Shown: piece after piece, positions 1 to 9,903 of the stretch
Layout: every line of letters starts with the position of its first letter
Position numbering within the stretch: the stretch's first letter is position 1
Source of the DNA: an uncultured Acidaminococcus sp.
GTDB lineage: Bacteria > Bacillota > Negativicutes > Acidaminococcales > Acidaminococcaceae
DNA length: 64,000 nucleotides
Assembly: GCA_900554515.1 (NCBI GenBank)
Contig: USHN01000002.1
Location: 1 to 64,000, forward strand
Reading direction: 5' to 3'
The notes under the pieces: generated by a model
What the model was told of the DNA's origin: nothing
The model's database searches: none
The model's input: only the letters and a program-made list of their open reading frames with translations
Made by a program: the position numbers and the translations under genes

Positions 1-1
1 A

Positions 2-2191
2 GCGCAGCCGTACTATGACCCTTTTCTGCTGAAGGGGATGGCAGCGGCAGTGGACAGAATCCTTTTGGCGCTGCAGCAGAAAGAAAAAATTACGATTTAT
101 GGGGATTACGATGTGGACGGCACAACGGCCAGTTCCCTCTTGTATTTATTTTTGCGGCAGGAGGGGGCCGATGTCCATACCTACATTCCCCGCCGGGATA
201 CAGAAGGCTATGGACTCAATGCAGCGGCGCTGCAAAAAATCGCAGAGAACCATACCACTCTTTTGCTCACGGTGGATACGGGTATCAGCGGCGCCGAGGT
301 GGTGGCGACGGCCCCTGCTTCCATGGATATTATCATTACGGATCACCATCTGGCACCGGCGCAGCTGCCGCAGGTACTGGCGGTGGTAAATCCCAATCAG
401 CCGGGAGATGCATATCCTTTTAAAGGCCTTGCCGGTGTGGGCGTGGCCTTTAAATTATGCCAGGCATTGTGGCAAAAGCTGCACCATACAGAAGACTTCT
501 GGGAAGAGGGGATTACCCTTGTGGCATTGGGCACCGTGGCGGATATGGTGCCGCTTTTGGATGAAAACCGGGAGATTGTAAAAAAAGGGCTTAAAAAAAT
601 ACCGGAAAGCACCCTGCCGGGGCTAAAAGCCCTGCTGCATGTGACGATTGCGCCCGGTGCGCCTGTGACTGCCAGCACCATCGGGTTTGGCCTGGGGCCG
701 CGGATTAATGCAGCAGGTAGATTGGACGATGCGAAGATGGCCGTGGCCTTGATGACCACGGAGGATCCGGAAAAAGCGGCTACCCTGGCGGCAGAATTAA
801 ACAGCGCCAACCAGGAACGGCAGGCCCTCAGCCAGAAAATTTTTGAGGAAGCGCTGGCAGAACTTGCTGGCGGCCCTGCTCCCAAGTGGGGCGTTGTGGC
901 AGGCAAAGAGGACTGGCATCCCGGCGTTATCGGCATTGTAGCCAGCCGCATTACGGAGAAATTTCAGCAGCCTTCGGTGCTGCTTTCCATTCACGGGGAT
1001 ACCGCAAAAGGCTCCTGCCGCAGCATTCCCCCTGTGCATTTGTACCGTGCCCTGGAGCAGTGCAAAGACCTGTTAATCCAGTTTGGGGGACATGCCCAGG
1101 CGGCGGGCCTTACGATCAAAACAGAAAATATCCCTGCCTTTCGGGAAAAGTTTTCCCAAACGGTGGCGGAAATGCTGCACCAGCAGCCCTATGAGCCCAC
1201 CTGCACGCCGGACTATTTTGTTCCCCCGGAGGCGGAAGTGGGGATTCCCCAGGTAGAGGAGCTGGAAAGACTGGCGCCTTTTGGCGTAGGGAATCCGGCC
1301 CCTGTTTTGGGATTTTCCCAGGCAGAGATTGCCCAGGTGGACCGCCTGGGAAAAGAACGCAATCATTTAAAATTTGATCTGGTCCACGGCGGGACCCATT
1401 ATAAAGGGCTTATGTGGCAGGCGGGGGACCGTTACCATGCCTTTTATCCCGGGGAAGAAGCCTGTGTGGCATTTTCTCCGTCGTTAAATACCTTTCGGGG
1501 TACGACCAGCGTAAATCTTGAGCTTTGCGGGGTGGAAGCGCCCTATACTATCATAGATTACCGGCATGAAAACCCGGATAAGAAAAGTTTGCTGCAAAGT
1601 ATTTTACAAACGGAGGAAAAAACAGTAGTATATAGTCACGCACCTGCAGCAGTACAGCAGGAGTTCCCGGAGGCAACTGTCCGCTCGTATGGGGAAACCC
1701 TGCCGGCGGGCAGCAGGACGCTGGTATTTTATGATGCCGGTGCCGAAAAACTCCTGCAGGAAGGGCAGTTCCCATTACTTCCGGAGCAGACCGGCAAGCT
1801 GGTGCTTTTGTATAACCGGGATGAACTGGTGGCACAGCGCCAGGCACTGCGTAATCGCTACCCTGATATTGCCGGGCTGCGGTGCTGCTATGCCGCTATC
1901 CGGGAAAAGCTGCGCCTGATGGGCACCTGCCCGGAAAAAGACCTGGTGGACATGCGTACCCGGGAGGGCTATATCCTCAGTGAGCAGGTACTGCAGATCT
2001 TTTACGGGCTGCAGATGTTTTTCTGCCAGGAGGGACTGGTTACGCTGGGGGAAATGACGAAAAAAGATATTCAGGGATCCGCCGACTTTCAAAAACTCCA
2101 GGCGGACTATATACAGGCCTTAAACTTGCTCAATCGCACTTGGCAGATAGCTCCAGGAGACATTGCGGACTTGTGGCGGCAAAAGAGGTGA
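2..2191 (+). CDS. recJ: Single-stranded-DNA-specific exonuclease RecJ (5' end outside window)
   Basis: 5'-3' single-strand exonuclease of recombination and repair. The frame is open from base 2, and the residues before the first ATG at 38 (PYYDPFLLKG) match the usual RecJ N-terminal region, so the true start lies outside the window. Visible motifs in order: GDYDVDGTTA (DHH motif I), the DHH signature TDHH near base 340, the DHHA1 glycine motif GGHAQAAGL near base 1085, then an OB-like region. A further roughly 230 residues after the catalytic core match the C-terminal extension common in Firmicute RecJ. The gene ends in the ribosome-binding site of rel; an apt gene often found between the two is absent. 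Confidence 0.95.
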   Translation, partial: AQPYYDPFLLKGMAAAVDRILLALQQKEKITIYGDYDVDGTTASSLLYLFLRQEGADVHTYIPRRDTEGYGLNAAALQKIAENHTTLLLTVDTGISGAEVVATAPASMDIIITDHHLAPAQLPQVLAVVNPNQPGDAYPFKGLAGVGVAFKLCQALWQKLHHTEDFWEEGITLVALGTVADMVPLLDENREIVKKGLKKIPESTLPGLKALLHVTIAPGAPVTASTIGFGLGPRINAAGRLDDAKMAVALMTTEDPEKAATLAAELNSANQERQALSQKIFEEALAELAGGPAPKWGVVAGKEDWHPGVIGIVASRITEKFQQPSVLLSIHGDTAKGSCRSIPPVHLYRALEQCKDLLIQFGGHAQAAGLTIKTENIPAFREKFSQTVAEMLHQQPYEPTCTPDYFVPPEAEVGIPQVEELERLAPFGVGNPAPVLGFSQAEIAQVDRLGKERNHLKFDLVHGGTHYKGLMWQAGDRYHAFYPGEEACVAFSPSLNTFRGTTSVNLELCGVEAPYTIIDYRHENPDKKSLLQSILQTEEKTVVYSHAPAAVQQEFPEATVRSYGETLPAGSRTLVFYDAGAEKLLQEGQFPLLPEQTGKLVLLYNRDELVAQRQALRNRYPDIAGLRCCYAAIREKLRLMGTCPEKDLVDMRTREGYILSEQVLQIFYGLQMFFCQEGLVTLGEMTKKDIQGSADFQKLQADYIQALNLLNRTWQIAPGDIADLWRQKR

Positions 2192-2197
2192 GATACA

Positions 2198-4420
2198 TTG
2201 GAACAACTAGACGATAAACCGGTGAGTGCGGAAGAATTTTACGCACGAATTACTGCTTATTTAACGCCCCGGGAAGTAGAATCTGTACGGGAAGCCTATA
2301 ACTTTGCCGCCGAGGCCCATGCCAAACAAAAACGTGTTTCCGGCGAGCCCTATATCATCCATCCTCTGGGGGTGGCGGCAATTTTGGCCCAGCTCCAGAT
2401 GGATGCTGCCACGCTTTCGGCGGCCTTTCTCCACGATACGGTGGAAGATACGGAAGTCACGCTGGAGCAGCTGACGGATATTTTTGGTCCGGAAGTGGCC
2501 ATGCTGGTGGATGGGGTCACCAAGCTGGGCCGGATTGAATATATTTCCAGGGAAGAACAGCAGGTAGAAAACTACCGGAAGATGTTCCTGGCTATGGCCA
2601 AAGATATCCGGGTGGTGCTGATTAAATTGGCGGATCGCCTGCACAACATGCGGACCATGAAATACATGCCGGACAACAAGCAAAAGCGGATCTCCAATGA
2701 AACACTGGAAATTTACGCCCCCTTGGCACACCGGCTGGGGATTTATGCCATTAAGTGGGAATTGGAAGATCTGTCCTTCCGGTATATGGATCCCCAGCAC
2801 TATTACCAGCTGGTGGAGCAGGTAAAGGCCAAACGGCACGAACGGGAAGCCTGGGTGCAGGAAGCCATGGACGAACTGCGCAAGCTGTGTGACGAGTCCG
2901 GCATCCATTGCGAGATCCAGGGGCGCCCGAAAAGTTTTTACAGCATTTATAAAAAAATGCAGCGGGACCACAAAAGCATCAATGAAATCTATGATTTGCT
3001 GGCAGTCCGGGTCCTGGTGGACACGGTGAAAGACTGCTATGGGGTGCTGGGGATTGTCCACGGCAAGTGGAAACCCATCCCGGGGCGGTTTAAGGACTAT
3101 ATTGCCGTCCCCAAATCTAACGGCTACCAGAGCCTTCATACTACGGTGGTCGCTACCAGCGGGCAGCCGCTGGAAATTCAGATCCGTACCTTTGAAATGC
3201 ATAAGGTGTCCGAATATGGTGTGGCGGCCCACTGGCGGTATAAGGAGTCCGGCGGCTCCAAAATGCCCAGTGCAGCGGATAAAAACGTGGATGCCAAAAT
3301 GGCGTGGCTGCGGCAGCTGCTGGACTGGCACCAGGATATGCGGGATCCTCATGAATTTGTGGATTCGGTGCGGGTGGATGTTTTTTCCGATGAAGTCTTT
3401 GTCTTTACCCCCCAGGGCGACGTGCTGGATCTGCCCTTTGGGAGCGTTCCTATTGACTTTGCCTACCGGGTCCATACCGGTGTGGGCAATAGCTGTGTAG
3501 GGGCCAAGGTCAACGGAAAAATTGTTCCTCTGGACTACAAGCTGAAAAACGGGGATATTGTTGAAATCATCACCAGCAAGCAATCCCCGGGGCCCAGTCG
3601 GGACTGGATTAATATCGCTGGTTCCAGCCAGACCAAAAATAAAATCAAGCAGTTCTTTAAAAAAGAGCGGCGGGAAGAAAATATCTTAAATGGCCGGGAA
3701 ATGCTGGAACGGGAATGCCGGCGTCTGGGCTATGATGTCAATTCCCTGCTGTCTACGGAAAACCTGAAGGAAGTGGCCTCCCGCAGCCATATGGATGGCA
3801 GCGTGGAAAATCTGCTGGCGGCATTGGGCTATGGCGGCATTATGCTGAACACGGTCATGATGAAGCTGGTGGACATGTACAAAAAGGCCCAGCGGAAGGA
3901 TACCCCGAAAAATCTTTCCCAGCTCCTTAGCGAACTGCGCCCCCGTACCACCAAAGCCCATAAGGGAAGCCACGGGATTCTGGTCAAAGGGGAAAATGAC
4001 ATTATGGTGAAACTGGCCAAGTGCTGCAACCCCATTCCCGGCGATGCCATTGTGGGTTATATCACCCGTGGGCACGGCGTCAGTGTGCACCGGGCGGACT
4101 GCCCCAATGTGCTGGCCAATAAGGAAGATGCGGAGCGGCTCATTGAAGTGTCCTGGGATGTGGCGACCGACAGCACCTACAAGGTGGTGCTGCAGCTCAC
4201 AGCCTTTGACCAGCCCGGCGTCATGGCCAATATTATGACGGTGGCCAGTGAAACCAAGGTGAATATCAATGCCATTAACGCCCATGTGGATGAAAATAAA
4301 AGCGCCAATATTATCATGGGACTGGATATTACCAGCAATGAGCAATTGACGTATATTATGGGACGTTTGCGCCGGATCAAAGGCGTGTACAAAGTAGAAC
4401 GGAAAACATCCGGGATGTAG
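2198..4420 (+). CDS. rel: Bifunctional (p)ppGpp synthetase/hydrolase (Rel)
   Basis: Stringent-response enzyme that makes and degrades (p)ppGpp. 740 residues, the normal length of long RSH proteins. The HD hydrolase domain is intact (H55, H79-D80 in FLHDTVEDTE). The synthetase domain carries GRPKSFYSIYKKM, then RFKD, the charged variant associated with bifunctional Rel enzymes rather than synthetase-only RelA, and the QSLHT motif. TGS and C-terminal ACT domains follow, including the zinc-finger-like stretch around AKCCNPIPGD. The start is TTG at 2198, preceded by AAAGAGGTGA, which overlaps the recJ stop; no better start in frame has a site this good. Confidence 0.95.
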   Translation: MEQLDDKPVSAEEFYARITAYLTPREVESVREAYNFAAEAHAKQKRVSGEPYIIHPLGVAAILAQLQMDAATLSAAFLHDTVEDTEVTLEQLTDIFGPEVAMLVDGVTKLGRIEYISREEQQVENYRKMFLAMAKDIRVVLIKLADRLHNMRTMKYMPDNKQKRISNETLEIYAPLAHRLGIYAIKWELEDLSFRYMDPQHYYQLVEQVKAKRHEREAWVQEAMDELRKLCDESGIHCEIQGRPKSFYSIYKKMQRDHKSINEIYDLLAVRVLVDTVKDCYGVLGIVHGKWKPIPGRFKDYIAVPKSNGYQSLHTTVVATSGQPLEIQIRTFEMHKVSEYGVAAHWRYKESGGSKMPSAADKNVDAKMAWLRQLLDWHQDMRDPHEFVDSVRVDVFSDEVFVFTPQGDVLDLPFGSVPIDFAYRVHTGVGNSCVGAKVNGKIVPLDYKLKNGDIVEIITSKQSPGPSRDWINIAGSSQTKNKIKQFFKKERREENILNGREMLERECRRLGYDVNSLLSTENLKEVASRSHMDGSVENLLAALGYGGIMLNTVMMKLVDMYKKAQRKDTPKNLSQLLSELRPRTTKAHKGSHGILVKGENDIMVKLAKCCNPIPGDAIVGYITRGHGVSVHRADCPNVLANKEDAERLIEVSWDVATDSTYKVVLQLTAFDQPGVMANIMTVASETKVNINAINAHVDENKSANIIMGLDITSNEQLTYIMGRLRRIKGVYKVERKTSGM

Positions 4421-4430
4421 GAGGCGGTGT

Positions 4431-4880
4431 ATGCGGGCAGTGGTGCAGAAAGTCACGGAAGCCTCCGTGACAGTGGAGCAGCAGGAAATCAGCCGGATTG
4501 GGCAGGGCTTTTTAGTTCTCCTGGGGGTGGAAGCAGGGGACACGGAAAAAGATGCGGCCTATCTGGCAGAAAAAATTGCCGGACTCCGGGTGTTTGAAGA
4601 TGCAGACGACAAAATGAACCTGTCTCTCATGGATACAGGGGGCGCGGTGTTGCTGGTGAGCCAGTTTACCCTCTTGGGGGACGTGCGCCACGGAAGGCGG
4701 CCTTCTTTTACCAAAGCGGCCCCGCCGGAAGCGGCCGATGCCCTCTATGCCAAAGTCGCAGCGCTGCTGCAGGATAAAAAGATTCCGGTAGCCCTGGGCA
4801 AATTCCGGGCTCATATGCAGGTGGCACTCATCAACGATGGACCGGTTACGATTTTGCTGGACAGCCGAAAACTATTTTAA
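4431..4880 (+). CDS. dtd: D-aminoacyl-tRNA deacylase
   Basis: Removes D-amino acids mischarged onto tRNA. 149 residues, the family length. Both signature motifs are present: SQFTL at residues 77-81 and the cross-subunit GP motif within NDGPVT at 135-140. The ATG at 4431 is preceded by GGAGGCGG, 10 bases after the rel stop, so it is co-transcribed with rel. The rel-dtd pair is a conserved Firmicute arrangement. Confidence 0.95.
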   Translation: MRAVVQKVTEASVTVEQQEISRIGQGFLVLLGVEAGDTEKDAAYLAEKIAGLRVFEDADDKMNLSLMDTGGAVLLVSQFTLLGDVRHGRRPSFTKAAPPEAADALYAKVAALLQDKKIPVALGKFRAHMQVALINDGPVTILLDSRKLF

Positions 4881-4892
4881 CAGGAGGACGGA

Positions 4893-5516
4893 ATGAAAAT
4901 TTATCGGGTTGTAGTGGGGCCCATTCAGGAAAACTGCTACATTATAAAAAACGAGGAAAATAATGAAGGGGTGATTATTGACCCGGGTGATGAAGCTGAC
5001 CGTATCATGGCTACGGTGAAGCAGGCCGGCATTGAAAAAGTCCCGGCGATTTTAATTACCCACGGCCACGGGGACCATATTTCCGCCCTGGACGAAGTGA
5101 AAGCCGCTACCGGGGCCAAGGTCTACATGAGCAAGGAAGATGCCCCGATGCTGAAGGTGTGGAACAGCAGCCTGTCCTATTCCACCCGGCGGGACAAAAA
5201 ATTTGATCCCCCGGATGCTTTTCTGACCGATGGGGAAACCCTCACGGTGGCGGGGCTGGAATTTTCCATTGCCGCTACCCCCGGACATACCCCGGGCGGC
5301 GTGTGCATTAAGCTGGACGACATGGTTTTCTGCGGGGATACCATTTTCCTGGAGAGCGTAGGGCGGACGGATCTTCCCGGCGGCAGCTATGATGCACTGC
5401 TTGCGGGCATTAAAACCAAGATTCTTCCCTTGCCGGATGAAACCAAACTATTGCCAGGGCATGGCCCTGCCACCACCGTAGGGTGGGAACGGCGGCGCAA
5501 TCCGTTTCTCCAGTAG
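4893..5516 (+). CDS. Metallo-beta-lactamase fold hydrolase (glyoxalase II-like)
   Basis: 207 residues of the MBL superfamily. The metal-binding motif THGHGDH (H57, H59, D61, H62) is complete, followed by a TPGHTPGG histidine, the bridging aspartate in CGDTIF and the last histidine in LPGHGPAT. It belongs to the short hydroxyacylglutathione-hydrolase-like group often found next to dtd and hisS in Firmicutes; glyoxalase activity is not proven for this group. The start has AGGAGG seven bases upstream. It lies in the same run of genes as rel and dtd, 12 bases downstream of dtd. Confidence 0.85.
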   Translation: MKIYRVVVGPIQENCYIIKNEENNEGVIIDPGDEADRIMATVKQAGIEKVPAILITHGHGDHISALDEVKAATGAKVYMSKEDAPMLKVWNSSLSYSTRRDKKFDPPDAFLTDGETLTVAGLEFSIAATPGHTPGGVCIKLDDMVFCGDTIFLESVGRTDLPGGSYDALLAGIKTKILPLPDETKLLPGHGPATTVGWERRRNPFLQ

Positions 5517-5528
5517 GAGGCTTCCAGC

Positions 5529-6578
5529 ATGGATATGCAGGCCAGGCCCAAAACTCTTGTGGCCAAACTGATTTTTTCTCTGTTGGTGTTTCTCGCCTTT
5601 TACATCGTGACCAAAAGTTTTCTGCCGGTATTTTTGGCCATTGCCATGAGCTTTCTGCTGTATCCGGTGGTCAATTTTTTGGAAAATAGGAAAGTGTTCG
5701 GTCACGCCGTCCCTAATACGCTGGCTGTACTGGCTTCTTTTCTCGTTTTCGGGCTGTTCTTATTTGTGGCGGCTAATATTCTGATTGTCCCCCTGGCCAC
5801 GCAGGTATCCAATCTGCTGCGGGCGATGCCGGGACTGGCAGCACGGGCCAATGAGAGCTTCAATCTCTTCTTGGGGACGGAAGCCCAAAAACTGCCCCCC
5901 AGTTTCCGTGCTATGCTGCAGCAGGGAGCCAGCAGTATCAGCAGTACGCTGTTAGGCTTCTTAAAGGACATGCTTACCGGTACGGTCCAGGTGGCACGGA
6001 GCCTGGCAGGGTTGGTGCTGGTTCCTTTCTTAAGTTTTTATTTTCTAAAAGACTGGCGCACGCTGAAAGATATGGTGGTGGATTTATTTTCCTATGAAAA
6101 GCAGCCCCTGGCCAATCAGGTACTGGGGGACATCGGGAGAATGCTTTGCACCTATATGGACAATATGTTTAAGCTGTGCTTTATTGCGGCCTTCTGCCTG
6201 ACCTTGGGCAACTGGATTTTGGGCGTGCAGTATACCCTGGTATTGGGCTTTTTGGCGCTCATTACGGAAATCATACCGCTTGTGGGGAGCGTGGTGGGGA
6301 CGTTTGCTGCCGTCTTTATTGCGCTGCTGCAGAATCCGTCATTGGCACTTAAAGTGCTGCTGCTGTATCTGGTGTATTATCAGCTGGATTCCCAGTTTAT
6401 CATGCCCAATCTCATGGGGCACAGCATTACCCTGCACCCGGTGCTGATTATCCTTGCGGTTTTAATCGGCGGGCAGATCGGCGGCGTGCCGGGGCTGGTA
6501 TTTGCGGTCCCTGTTTTAATTATTGTGAAAGTGCTGTATGGGTACTTCTGGCACGTGGGAGAAAAACCAATCCACTGA
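5529..6578 (+). CDS. AI-2E family transporter / permease
   Basis: 349-residue polytopic membrane protein. Hydrophobic segments occur near residues 12-45, 60-85, 150-175 and in several closely spaced helices from about 210 to the end, the usual arrangement of the PF01594 family with a long amphipathic insert between the N- and C-terminal helix groups. The family was named for autoinducer-2 export (TqsA), but many members have other or unknown substrates; Firmicute members of this locus are uncharacterised. AGGAGG lies 8 bases before the ATG and 12 bases separate it from the preceding gene. Confidence 0.8.
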   Translation: MDMQARPKTLVAKLIFSLLVFLAFYIVTKSFLPVFLAIAMSFLLYPVVNFLENRKVFGHAVPNTLAVLASFLVFGLFLFVAANILIVPLATQVSNLLRAMPGLAARANESFNLFLGTEAQKLPPSFRAMLQQGASSISSTLLGFLKDMLTGTVQVARSLAGLVLVPFLSFYFLKDWRTLKDMVVDLFSYEKQPLANQVLGDIGRMLCTYMDNMFKLCFIAAFCLTLGNWILGVQYTLVLGFLALITEIIPLVGSVVGTFAAVFIALLQNPSLALKVLLLYLVYYQLDSQFIMPNLMGHSITLHPVLIILAVLIGGQIGGVPGLVFAVPVLIIVKVLYGYFWHVGEKPIH

Positions 6579-6593
6579 AACGTGAGGAGTGTG

Positions 6594-6623
6594 TTGAAAT
6601 GGCACTCCTTGTTGTGGTAAAAT
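6594..6623 (+). promoter_or_regulatory. Predicted promoter for hisS-aspS
   Basis: TTGAAA (6594-6599), an 18-base spacer and TAAAAT (6618-6623). An inverted repeat AGGAGTG/CACTCCT (6585-6591 and 6603-6609) overlaps the -35 side, lacks a T-run and could be a weak terminator of the upstream gene or an operator. There is no room for a T-box leader in the 85-base gap. Confidence 0.5.
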
Positions 6624-6663
6624 TAATAAGTTCAAACACATCCTGTGAACGGAGGGGATACTT

Positions 6664-7917
6664 ATGTTAACTGGGGCACCTCGTGGTACCAAAGACATTC
6701 TGCCTGGCACCGTTGGCGGTTGGCGCTATGTAGAGCAAATTATTCGGGATGTATGCCGTGAATTCAACTATCAAGAGATCAGAACTCCGATTTTTGAACA
6801 TACGGAACTGTTCCAAAGAGGCATTGGAGACGGCACAGATGTTGTAGATAAGGAAATGTACACCTTTAACGACCGCAGCGGCCGGAGTATTACCCTGCGT
6901 CCGGAAAATACGGCCAGTGTGGTACGTTCTTTTGTGGAAAACAAACTGTATGCAGAACCGCTGCCGCTGAAGGTCTTTTATATCGGGCCGATGTTCCGCT
7001 ATGACCGGCCGCAGGCCGGGCGGATGCGGCAGTTCCACCAGTTTGGTGTGGAGGCACTGGGCAGTGAGTCCCCGGCAGTGGATGCAGAAACCATACTGCT
7101 GTTTCTGACCGTTTTAAAACGGTTGGGGCTGAAAGATTTAAAACTCAAAATCAATTCTGTAGGCGACCCCAATTGCCGCCCCCAGCACCGGAAACTCTTG
7201 CAGGACTATTTCCGTCCGCATCTGGGTGAACTGTGCGAGGACTGCCAGCACCGGTTTGAACGGAGCCCGCTGCGCATTCTGGACTGCAAGGTAGATGCGG
7301 ATAAACCCTTTATGGCCGGGGCACCGAAGATTACGGACAATCTGTGTGCCGAGTGCCATGACTACTTCGAACTGGTGAAAAAATTCCTCACGGAAGCGGG
7401 CGTGGACTACGAAGTAGACAGCAATCTGGTGCGTGGCCTGGATTATTACACCAAGACCGCTTTTGAAGTGCAGTATGCGCCTTTGGGCGGGCAAAGTGCC
7501 GTGGGCGGCGGCGGCCGTTACGACGGCCTGGTGGAAGAACTGGGCGGACCCAGTACCCCGGGCGTGGGCTTTGCCATGGGCCTGGAACGGATTCTCCTCG
7601 CCTTGCAAAAACAGGGCCTATTGCCGGAGGGCAAGGAAGCCATTGATGTCTATGCCATCGTGACGGACAAAGAAGGCGCTCAGGATGCCTTCCGTACCAT
7701 TACGGCGCTGCGGGAAAAGGGCCTTTCCTGTGATATTGACTTCATGGAACGCAGCATGAAAGCCCAGATGAAGCAAGCCAACCGGGATGGTGCCAAATAC
7801 GCCCTGATTTTTGGGGAAGAAGAACGCAAAAACGGCGCTGTCACCGTGCGGAATATGGCGGACAGCAGCCAGGAAACTGTAAAATTCGAAGAGCTGGAAA
7901 AGTATCTGACTAAATAA
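6664..7917 (+). CDS. hisS: Histidine-tRNA ligase
   Basis: Class II aminoacyl-tRNA synthetase charging tRNA-His. 417 residues, the usual length. It begins with the typical N-terminal TGAPRGTKDILP, carries class II motif 2 (FRYDRPQAGRMRQFHQFGVE), the histidine-specific loop RGLDYYTKTAFEV, motif 3 (GVGFAMGLERI) and a C-terminal anticodon-binding domain. ATG at 6664 follows GGAGGGG. Directly followed by aspS, the standard Firmicute pair; no T-box is seen upstream. Confidence 0.97.
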   Translation: MLTGAPRGTKDILPGTVGGWRYVEQIIRDVCREFNYQEIRTPIFEHTELFQRGIGDGTDVVDKEMYTFNDRSGRSITLRPENTASVVRSFVENKLYAEPLPLKVFYIGPMFRYDRPQAGRMRQFHQFGVEALGSESPAVDAETILLFLTVLKRLGLKDLKLKINSVGDPNCRPQHRKLLQDYFRPHLGELCEDCQHRFERSPLRILDCKVDADKPFMAGAPKITDNLCAECHDYFELVKKFLTEAGVDYEVDSNLVRGLDYYTKTAFEVQYAPLGGQSAVGGGGRYDGLVEELGGPSTPGVGFAMGLERILLALQKQGLLPEGKEAIDVYAIVTDKEGAQDAFRTITALREKGLSCDIDFMERSMKAQMKQANRDGAKYALIFGEEERKNGAVTVRNMADSSQETVKFEELEKYLTK

Positions 7918-7939
7918 GAAATCAGAGGTGTAAAAGTTC

Positions 7940-9751
7940 ATGAGTATGGAGCGCAGTCATCATTGTGGTGACTTGAGAAAAGCGGACGCCGGCAAAACAG
8001 TAACACTGTGCGGCTGGGTCAGCAAACGACGGGATCACGGCGGGATTATTTTTATCGACCTGCGGGATCGGCACGGATTAATGCAGGTAGTCATTGATCC
8101 GGCCCATGATGCAAAAGATTTTCATAAGGCCGAAGCTGTTCGCAGTGAATATGTGCTGCAGGTAAAAGGCCTTGTACGGGAACGTACCCCGGAAACCGTG
8201 AACCCCAATTTACCCACAGGGGAAGTGGAAGTGGTCGTCAAGGAACTGCAGGTGCTGAATGCGTCCAAAACGCCTCCCTTTTATATCCAGGACGGGGTGG
8301 ATGTGGACGAAAGTGTCCGTCTCCGCTACCGCTATCTGGATCTGCGGCGTCCGGAAATGCAGAAGAACTTTATCCTGCGCCACAAGGTCACCAAAGCCAT
8401 TCGGGACTTTTTGGATACCAAGGACTTCCTGGAAATCGAAACTCCTATGCTGTGCAAGAGCACGCCGGAAGGGGCCCGGGACTACCTGGTGCCCAGCCGT
8501 GTGAACCCGGGGAAATTCTATGCCCTGCCCCAGTCTCCCCAGTTGTTTAAGCAGCTTTTGATGATTGCCGGGATGGAACGGTATTTCCAGATTGCCCGCT
8601 GCTTCCGGGATGAGGATCTGCGTGCGGACCGGCAGCCGGAATTTACCCAGCTGGATATTGAAATGTCCTTTGTGGATGAAGACGATGTGATGAGCCTCAC
8701 CGAGCAGCTCATTGCCTATGTCTTTAAACAAACCATGAATGTGGATGTGCCGTTGCCGCTGCCCCGCATGACCTGGGATGATGCCATGGATCAGTATGGC
8801 AGCGACAAACCGGATCTGCGCTTTGGCATGCCGCTGGTGAATATGAATGAAGCCCTGGCCGGCACCCAGTTCAAAGTCTTTAAAGACATTCTGGATCACA
8901 ACGGTCTGGTGAAAGCCATCACCGTAAAAGGCTACAGCGCCATTCCCCGGCGGGAACTGGATGGTCTGGTGGACTTTGTAGGGACCTACGGTGCCAAGGG
9001 GCTGGCCTGGATTATCGTCAATGAAGACGGCTCCATCAAGAGCCCCATTGCCAAATTCTTCTCGGATGAAGAAATGCAGCGCATCCTTGCTGCCGGCAAA
9101 GCGGAAAAAGGCGACGTGATGCTCTTTGTAGCGGACCGCAAACCCAAAGTGGTGGCACAGGCACTGGGCGCTCTGCGGCTGGAAATGGGCAAACGCCGGG
9201 GCCTGATCGATCCGGACAAGCTGGCGTTCACCTGGGTGGTAAAATTCCCCATGTTCGAATACAGCGAGGAAGAACACCGCTATGTGGCGGAACACCATCC
9301 GTTTACCTCTCCCTGCGACGGGCATGAAGACAAACTGATCGAAGATCCTGGTCACTGCTATGCCAAGGCCTATGATATGGTACTGAACGGCGTAGAAGTG
9401 GGCGGCGGCTCCATCCGTATCCATAATGAAGAAGTGCAGGACAAAGTCTTTAAGGCCATTGGTTTGACTAAAGAACAAGCCCATGAAAAATTTGGCTTCC
9501 TGCTGAAAGCCTTTGAATACGGAGCACCTCCCCATGGGGGCCTGGCATTCGGACTGGATCGGCTGGTAATGCTGATGGCCAAACGGCCCAGTATCCGTGA
9601 CGTAATTGCCTTCCCCAAGACCCAGAATGCCATCGACATGATGTGCGATGCGCCTAACGTGGTGGAAGAAAAGCAGATGCGGGAACTGCATATCCGCAGT
9701 ACCGTGGTGAAAAAAGACAAAGAAAAAGAAGCAGTGCCGAAAGAAAATTAA
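7940..9751 (+). CDS. aspS: Aspartate-tRNA ligase
   Basis: Class IIb synthetase charging tRNA-Asp. 603 residues, with the N-terminal OB anticodon domain (CGWVSKRRDHGGIIFIDLRD), motif 2 (CFRDEDLRADRQPEFTQLD), a bacterial GAD insertion domain in the middle and motif 3 (GGLAFGLDRLVML). AGAGGTG lies 9 bases before the ATG at 7940, which favours it over the ATG at 7946. Whether it is discriminating or also charges tRNA-Asn cannot be read here. Co-transcribed with hisS and ended by the terminator at 9764. Confidence 0.97.
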   Translation: MSMERSHHCGDLRKADAGKTVTLCGWVSKRRDHGGIIFIDLRDRHGLMQVVIDPAHDAKDFHKAEAVRSEYVLQVKGLVRERTPETVNPNLPTGEVEVVVKELQVLNASKTPPFYIQDGVDVDESVRLRYRYLDLRRPEMQKNFILRHKVTKAIRDFLDTKDFLEIETPMLCKSTPEGARDYLVPSRVNPGKFYALPQSPQLFKQLLMIAGMERYFQIARCFRDEDLRADRQPEFTQLDIEMSFVDEDDVMSLTEQLIAYVFKQTMNVDVPLPLPRMTWDDAMDQYGSDKPDLRFGMPLVNMNEALAGTQFKVFKDILDHNGLVKAITVKGYSAIPRRELDGLVDFVGTYGAKGLAWIIVNEDGSIKSPIAKFFSDEEMQRILAAGKAEKGDVMLFVADRKPKVVAQALGALRLEMGKRRGLIDPDKLAFTWVVKFPMFEYSEEEHRYVAEHHPFTSPCDGHEDKLIEDPGHCYAKAYDMVLNGVEVGGGSIRIHNEEVQDKVFKAIGLTKEQAHEKFGFLLKAFEYGAPPHGGLAFGLDRLVMLMAKRPSIRDVIAFPKTQNAIDMMCDAPNVVEEKQMRELHIRSTVVKKDKEKEAVPKEN

Positions 9752-9763
9752 GACGCACTAAAC

Positions 9764-9820
9764 AAGAAGGCTGTGTAGAAGTGATTTTTATCATTTCTAT
9801 ATGGCCTTCTTTATTTTGTT
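9764..9820 (+). terminator. Rho-independent terminator after aspS
   Basis: Long hairpin: AAGAAGGC (9764-9771) pairs with GCCTTCTT (9804-9811), extended inward by GTAGAAGTGA pairing with TCATTTCTAT with G-U pairs, followed by a T-rich tail. Confidence 0.85.
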
Positions 9821-9903
9821 ACAAAACATTTTCAAAAAAAGTAATCATGATTAGAAAAATGTAATTTAAAATTATTTTTAATTAAGTTTTCATTCAATTT
9901 GCA

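Noticed and set aside
2261..3583. 440-codon minus-strand open frame inside rel
   Set aside because: Antisense shadow; histidine- and glutamine-rich translation is the mirror of common + strand codons.
6579..6663. T-box leader for hisS or aspS
   Set aside because: The gaps (85 and 22 bases) are too short and no T-box antiterminator sequence was found.
8210..9691. 493-codon minus-strand open frame inside aspS
   Set aside because: Antisense shadow of a highly conserved synthetase with no independent evidence.
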